This document shows, in pieces, positions 59,501 through 64,000 of a DNA stretch of 64,000 nt (positions are counted from its first letter, which is position 1; each line of letters begins with the position of its first letter). The stretch is from Chondrosia reniformis (lineage: Eukaryota; Porifera; Demospongiae; Chondrillida; Chondrillidae). Under the pieces are notes generated by a model that ran no database searches, had not been told where the DNA came from, and was given only the letters and a program-made list of their open reading frames with translations. Position numbers and translations under genes: made by a program. The stretch spans positions 1,428,501 through 1,492,500 of the forward strand of contig OX359202.1 of the NCBI GenBank assembly GCA_947172415.1, in the 5' to 3' direction.

Positions 59501-62079
59501 ATATTATATACCATTGCCCCCCTAAATTTTGAAAATTTTCATCTTGCCTTCCCCCCATACGCCAAGTTCTGCATACAGCCCTGTAATGTATAGTATGGTA
59601 TATACTAGCAGTGCTGAGGATAACAGTTTCGTCATCAGCCAAATTTTCCAAGCAAAACATCGTTGGTGTAGACATACGAGATTTCAGTTACCTATTTCAG
59701 CACTGTACTGGATGTGTTGGGGTTGGTTGTGTGTATGGAGGAGTTATTGCATTAAGTCACTGCCCAATAGTATGTCTGTCAAGTAATGGATACTACTCCT
59801 GTAGTGACTTACTGGTCACTGTAATACCAATCGCTGATCACACTTTTTGTATGACATAACACTAATGCAAAATGTGTATGCAAACTTTTCAAACATGAAT
59901 GCTAAATATGGAAATTTATCATTATTGCCAATATCAAGTTCACTGATTTATGATATGTCATTTCTAAAGCAATCCTTCTGATCTTTGTTGTAGATCTTAC
60001 TGTCGAAGGGTGTGATTCTGGGCGGAGATATGACGGCGGAGGCTGCCTTGGCCAAGCTGTCGTATGTTCTGGCTAAAAAGGAAATGACTTTGGAGAAAAA
60101 GAAAGAAGCAAGTGCATGAATAATCAATGAGATAATCAAACCACAAGTAATAATCAATCAAACATCATAAAGAGGGAAAAACACAAAAGAAGCAATTACT
60201 GGAATTGAACCCAGGACAGCTGGTTATGACCACCAGTTGCTCTGCCACTGAGCTTCAACTGCCACAGCAATGCCCCCCTCATGCTCTCCCTCTTAAGCTA
60301 ACTATAACTAATTATTGGTTTACATTCTTAATTCAGTGGTGATTCTCTTCATCAGTACAAGCTGATAATCAAGACTACATACATACCTACACACACACAT
60401 GGACATGTGCACAATGTGCCACAACATTTGTATACATGGTAGTGATATAATAGAATGAGGATTTCTTCTAACTGCGTAAAGCTTATCTTTTGAAAGGATC
60501 ATCTTACGACTTTTAGAGTGCCTAAAGATGCAGTTTTGTTTTCTCTGATGATCAAGAGAGACAACAAAACTGCATGTTTAGGTGTTCTAAAAGTTGAAAG
60601 ATAATCCTTTCAAAAGATATATTGACTAAAATGGAATTGAGCAAACTTACTAATAGAACTAATTCCCCCTCCCCTTGTGATATTTTCTAAAAGAAATTCT
60701 AGCTACGTGTGTGTATTACAAAAACATAGGTATACAATATTTTTTTGTAAATGTAATTTTATAATTATTATAAAATTATTCTATTGAATTTTTACTAAAC
60801 TTTAAGCAACAGTAACACTTCTAAGATTTATCTCTCTCTATTACATTGTAAATTAGCCTGACTTCTCTTCTGATGCATTTAGATGCTCCAGAGGAACATT
60901 CGAGGTGAGCTGACCACATTAGTGGAAGACAAGCCTACTGAGGGACCAACCACTACCGGCTTCCTGCGGCTCTTAGCTCAGACAGTCGGACTTACATCTG
61001 AGAAGGTGGAAAACACTGGTTTAATGTACATACATATATTAGCGTATCTTGTAAATTTGTGCTGATTACTCCAAGAGGTTTCAGCTAAGTGTATTTCACC
61101 ATGGTAACTTCTACATGTCTTCAGGAGGTAGCAAACATGAAGACGTACCTGCTGCCCCAGTTAATGTGCTCTGCTGCAGCCAAAGGTGACATAGACACTC
61201 TTTTAGAACTGAAAAAACAGGTAAGAATTTATAGTTTACCAGAATTTATGATGAAACACCCTGTAGATTTACAGAGAGCCAAGGACTCACAAAAGATCAA
61301 GAAGAAGATAAATATCCTCAGGGTCATTGATGAAGGTTGAAATTCCCAGAAACAGCTGTCTGGCCCAGTGGAGAAGAAGAGAAGTAGAAAGAGAAAACTC
61401 TTTGTATCCTCATCCAAAGTTCTCACTAGGTATAGACCTTTATTCTAAAGTAGATGTAGCATTTACACTCAATCCTCCCTTATCCAGACACCTTGTAAAA
61501 AATGGTGTGTTAGACTAGTATATTCTTATATATAGGGGGGTGACTTTAGTCTTCCAGACTATGATAATCGAACTCCACTCCACATCGCATGCTGCCAAGG
61601 CCATTTTGATACTGTCAAGTTGTTACTATCTCATGGAGCATCAGTTCATATAAAAGACCGCTTTGGTCACACCCCTCTTATAGATGCCATTAAATTCAAG
61701 TGAGACTTTTTAATGCCACTCTTTATGTGGTACAATGTACCGTATAGCAGGAAATATTGGCGGGAAGAATATTTGGTGATTTGGGACAGATTTAAATATT
61801 GGTGGTTACCCATGTTACAATGGATTACATCACTATGATGCAATAATATTGGTGATTGGTGTGAAAATCGCCAATTCACCAAAATAAATTCCCCGCCCAT
61901 ATTTCCGGCTATACGGTAAATACTTAAAGCTAAAAATTGAGTTGAGTTTAAACTTTAAACCATATTCCTGATTTTGTTGTGATGTGATGTAGGCATTTCG
62001 ACATTATTAACCTGTTAGTTCAAACTGGAGCTCACATACAGACAGAAACTAACTTCTACATAGTGTCAGAACTATGTCA
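56512..62079 (+). CDS. ASPG: Cytosolic L-asparaginase with ankyrin repeats (ASPG-like), 3' partial
   Basis: Exons: 56512-56713, 56793-56910, 57053-57290, 57755-57838, 58033-58159, 58490-58602, 59247-59432, 59994-60107, 60883-61005, 61125-61220, 61536-61699 and 61993-62079, continuing beyond the window. Phases chain. The catalytic boxes are present: YTGGTIGM with the nucleophilic Thr, FDGFVVLHGTDTM with the second Thr-Asp, SDGRDN, and TKVDSSRMDAF with the Lys. LQPPMEGVILLSFGAGNVP and NCSQCARG follow. The C-terminal part holds ankyrin repeats (NRTPLHIACCQGHFDTVKLL, then HFDIINLLVQTGAHI). It hydrolyses asparagine to aspartate and ammonia in the cytosol. The mammalian homologue is also called 60-kDa lysophospholipase. 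Intron 8 uses a GC donor (GAA|GCAAGT at 60108). Confidence 0.92.
58700..58965. repeat. Long foldback in asparaginase intron 6
   Basis: Arms of about 110 bp: TTATTGAGCGTAATCGCAGC and its complement near 58935, and AACTGGTATAAAAAC with GTTTTTATACCAGTT. Both arms carry the GAAACGT motif beside a GGTCCTCGGATC-type box. It is intronic. Confidence 0.85.
60113..60300 (-). repeat. Family B tRNA-derived SINE in the GC-AG intron
   Basis: The minus strand reads GCAGTTGAAGCTCAGTGGCAGAGCAACTGG...CTGGGTTCAATTCCAGTAATTGC with the shared AATCAAACCACAAGTAATA tail. It begins about five bases after the GC donor at 60108. Confidence 0.8.
60455..60625. repeat. Foldback element, asparaginase intron 8
   Basis: Arms TATCTTTTGAAAGGATCATC and GATAATCCTTTCAAAAGATA enclose a loop with CTCTGATGATCAAGAGAG. 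One arm and its AACTGCG...TTCTAACTGC flank also occur singly at 40150-40210. Confidence 0.75.
61276..61510 (+). repeat. Family A repeat with C3-mutated hammerhead
   Basis: Full lead and motif: GGGTCA TTGATGA ... GAAAC AGCT GTC TGGCCC (61321-61366). The first core C is T, which should impair cleavage. Near 61465-61495 the 3' end is interrupted by an insert reading TCCCTTATCCAGACACCTTG. It is intronic in the asparaginase gene. Confidence 0.8.
61740..61916. repeat. 177-bp MITE with CCGTATAGC ends and TA flank
   Basis: Termini CCGTATAGCAGGAAATATTG and the reverse complement at the right end (GGCTATACGG) with TA on both sides. The ends resemble the 718-bp element at 53658. Confidence 0.85.
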
Positions 62080-62543
62080 GTGAGTCAACGCACACCTCAA
62101 TGTATCAAGGATCTAGGACAATGCAGTACAATTACAAGTTGCCATTTTATATTGACATTCACTACTTAATCTCATAGTTTATCTATCAAACTCGGAGAAT
62201 GTTTAGTTTTAGCTGCTGTAGTGAATGACACTTGAGACAATTTGTTTGACACCTTTGGGAGTGCAACTTGATTACTCAATGCAAAAAATAAGGCGAACTC
62301 TATATATCACAATCTGGTATAAACTGTACAAAGTGTACATTTGTACCCTTTCAATATAAACTGTATACACTGGTACAAGAAACAACTGAAAATTCTGAAT
62401 AGCTGCTACAAGAAACAGCTGAAAATGACCCAAATTCTAAATAACTTTTTGGGGCGCCACAGGCACCCCTATATTGTTTTCAGAAATTATGTTAACGTAT
62501 GGCTTCCTGTTCGTAGTCTTGTATATATATATATATATGTGTA

Positions 62544-63747
62544 CAGTAGAATCTCATAACGAAATTGCTCATAGTGAATGTCTTAAGTATAGTGAGGCTA
62601 ATTACACTCAAGTACACTACACAGTGAAAGTTACTGGCAATATTAAAATTACAATCAAGTACTACACAGTACAAGTTACAAATTTAAGAGGGCCAAGTGA
62701 CTATACAATATTAAAATTACAATCAATAACTAGCTACACATGCAGTGCAAGTTACAAATTTAAAGAGATCCAAGTGACCCCTAGGATAATCAGTATTTTA
62801 AACAGTACAAGACTTTAGTCACACTAGTACTGTTGCAGGCTTTGAAATCCTCAACTACTGCATAGAGAGTAGTAGTTGATACAGATCATCCAATTGCAAG
62901 GTAGAACACATGGCCTACCAATTACCTTTTCACACCTTAGTATAGACTGAAGATGATGCATCTGCATGCCATATATCAACAAAGGCTCCAGTATTAAAGG
63001 GGTCTCAGCTAATAACCACAGCAGATTTGATTTGTCTTGTGAGGGAGCTAAGAACACCGACGGTTGGTCGCATGCATTCACATAATCAACAGGGTTAGAG
63101 ACCATTTTGTAACTTGTACACAAGGGACATCACATACGTATATAAAGGCCTTGGCCTTTTATGTCCCTTGTGTACAAGTTACAAAATGGTCTCTAACCCT
63201 GTTGATTATGTGAATGCATGCGACCAACCGTCGGTGTTCTTAGCTCCCTCACAAGACAAATCAAATCTGCTGTGGTTATTAGCTGAGACCCCTTTAATAC
63301 TGGAGCCTTTGTTGATATATGGCATGCAGATGCATCATCTTCAGTCTATACTAAGGTGTGAAAAGGTAATTGGTAGGCCATGTGTTCTACCTTGCAATTG
63401 GATGATCTGTATCAACTACTACTCTCTATGCAGTAGTTGAGGATTTCAAAGCCTGCAACAGTACTAGTGTGACTAAAGTCTTGTACTGTTTAAAATACTG
63501 ATTATCCTAGGGGTCACTTGGATCTCTTTAAATTTGTAACTTGCACTGCATGTGTAGCTAGTTATTGATTGTAATTTTAATATTGTATAGTCACTTGGCC
63601 CTCTTAAATTTGTAACTTGTACTGTGTAGTACTTGATTGTAATTTTAATATTGCCAGTAACTTTCACTGTGTAGTGTACTTGAGTGTAATTAGCCTCACT
63701 ATACTTAAGACATTCACTATGAGCAATTTCGTTATGAGATTCTACTG
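62544..63747. mobile_element. 1.2-kb near-perfect palindrome with pogo-like ends
   Basis: Arms of about 590 bp start CAGTAGAATCTCATAACG and end CGTTATGAGATTCTACTG, flanked by TA on both sides. The arms look identical over the stretches I compared; reading frames in one arm recur unchanged in the other. A spacer of about 30 bp (GGCCTTGGCC at its middle, near 63150) joins them. CAGTAGAA...ATAACG ends resemble pogo/Tigger transposons. No transposase. It lies in or just past the last visible asparaginase intron. Confidence 0.85.
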
Positions 63748-63764
63748 TACACATGGAAAACGTA

Positions 63765-63945
63765 CACACATGGATAAGAATAAAGCCTTGTTGAACATCA
63801 GTAACATAAATTTACTAATTCTGGACGTTTCAACCCGGAAGTCTTCATCAATAATACAGGAATGGGAATATCAAGTAGTAAATTAGTAAATTCGTGTTCC
63901 TGAAGCTCAACAAGGCTTTATTCTCATAATGATCGCAACAAACAC
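63765..63945. repeat. Foldback with GAAGAC...GGGTTGAAACGTCC core
   Basis: Arms GAATAAAGCCTTGTTGA and TCAACAAGGCTTTATTC enclose, on the minus strand, TTGATGAAGACTTCC-GGGTTGAAACGTCC. The minus-strand lead TTGCGATCATTATGAGAAT is shared with the foldbacks at 15187, 38000 and 45228. Confidence 0.75.
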
Positions 63946-64000
63946 TCCTAATTCCTACACATGGACAAGTAAAAATATGAACAAAAGGTGTAAGAAGAGA

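Noticed and set aside
59529-59859. Overlapping short frames in an asparaginase intron
   Set aside because: The exons at 59247-59432 and 59994-60107 join in phase directly, leaving these frames in the intron, with no homology seen.
62474-63440. Identical short frames on opposite strands
   Set aside because: They mirror each other because of the palindrome. No start context or domain supports a gene.

Overview
This is nuclear DNA from an animal, read as AT-rich, intron-dense sequence with many short introns (GT-AG, one GC-AG). A receptor-regulated Smad, an ELM2-SANT zinc-finger corepressor, a SERTA-domain protein and a CNRIP1 homologue point to a metazoan. The mix of families, with an AMT-type ammonium transporter and compact genes loaded with foldback repeats, suits an invertebrate, possibly a sponge. 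The species is an inference and is not proven by the sequence.

Layout, left to right. 705-14225 (+): a MIDEAS/TRERF1/ZNF541-type zinc-finger, ELM2 and SANT protein, 15 exons, 5' end unresolved. 15609-16922 (-): a single-exon BMP-type R-Smad. 18124-20711 (+): a SERTA-domain protein with a 5'UTR intron. 21057-31151 (+): a 15-exon AMT ammonium transporter whose introns hold two large tandem arrays. 33406-35826 (-): CNRIP1 homologue, two exons. 35955-40984 (-): PPP1R36-like gene with a tRNA-Val(AAC) gene in one intron. 41253-43058 (+): mitochondrial ribosomal protein L24. 43887-48278 (-): unrecognised coiled-coil protein, nine exons. 48515-49537 and 55359-56396 (-): two close sulfotransferase paralogues. 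56512-62079 (+): cytosolic L-asparaginase with ankyrin repeats, running off the right end. The sulfotransferase plus the 5' part of the asparaginase gene were duplicated in tandem. The left copy of asparaginase is a wreck filled with nested transposons.

The mobile fraction is the most interesting part. A dispersed short repeat (family A, about a dozen copies) carries a motif with the architecture of a type I hammerhead ribozyme: helix I, CUGAUGA, stem II, GAAAC, a tiny stem III and a GUC cleavage triplet. Several shorter copies begin at the nucleotide just after the predicted cleavage site, as expected if self-cleaved RNA was copied back into the genome. Other residents are a tRNA-derived SINE (family B), many TA-flanked foldback/MITE elements, a 1.2 kb near-perfect palindrome with pogo-like ends, and a 3.05 kb element with 39-bp inverted repeats and an 8-bp target duplication that carries spliced pieces of a cellular gene.

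The genes show no functional cluster. They look like ordinary neighbours: transcription control, membrane transport, mitochondrial translation, amino-acid metabolism and Golgi-type sulfation.
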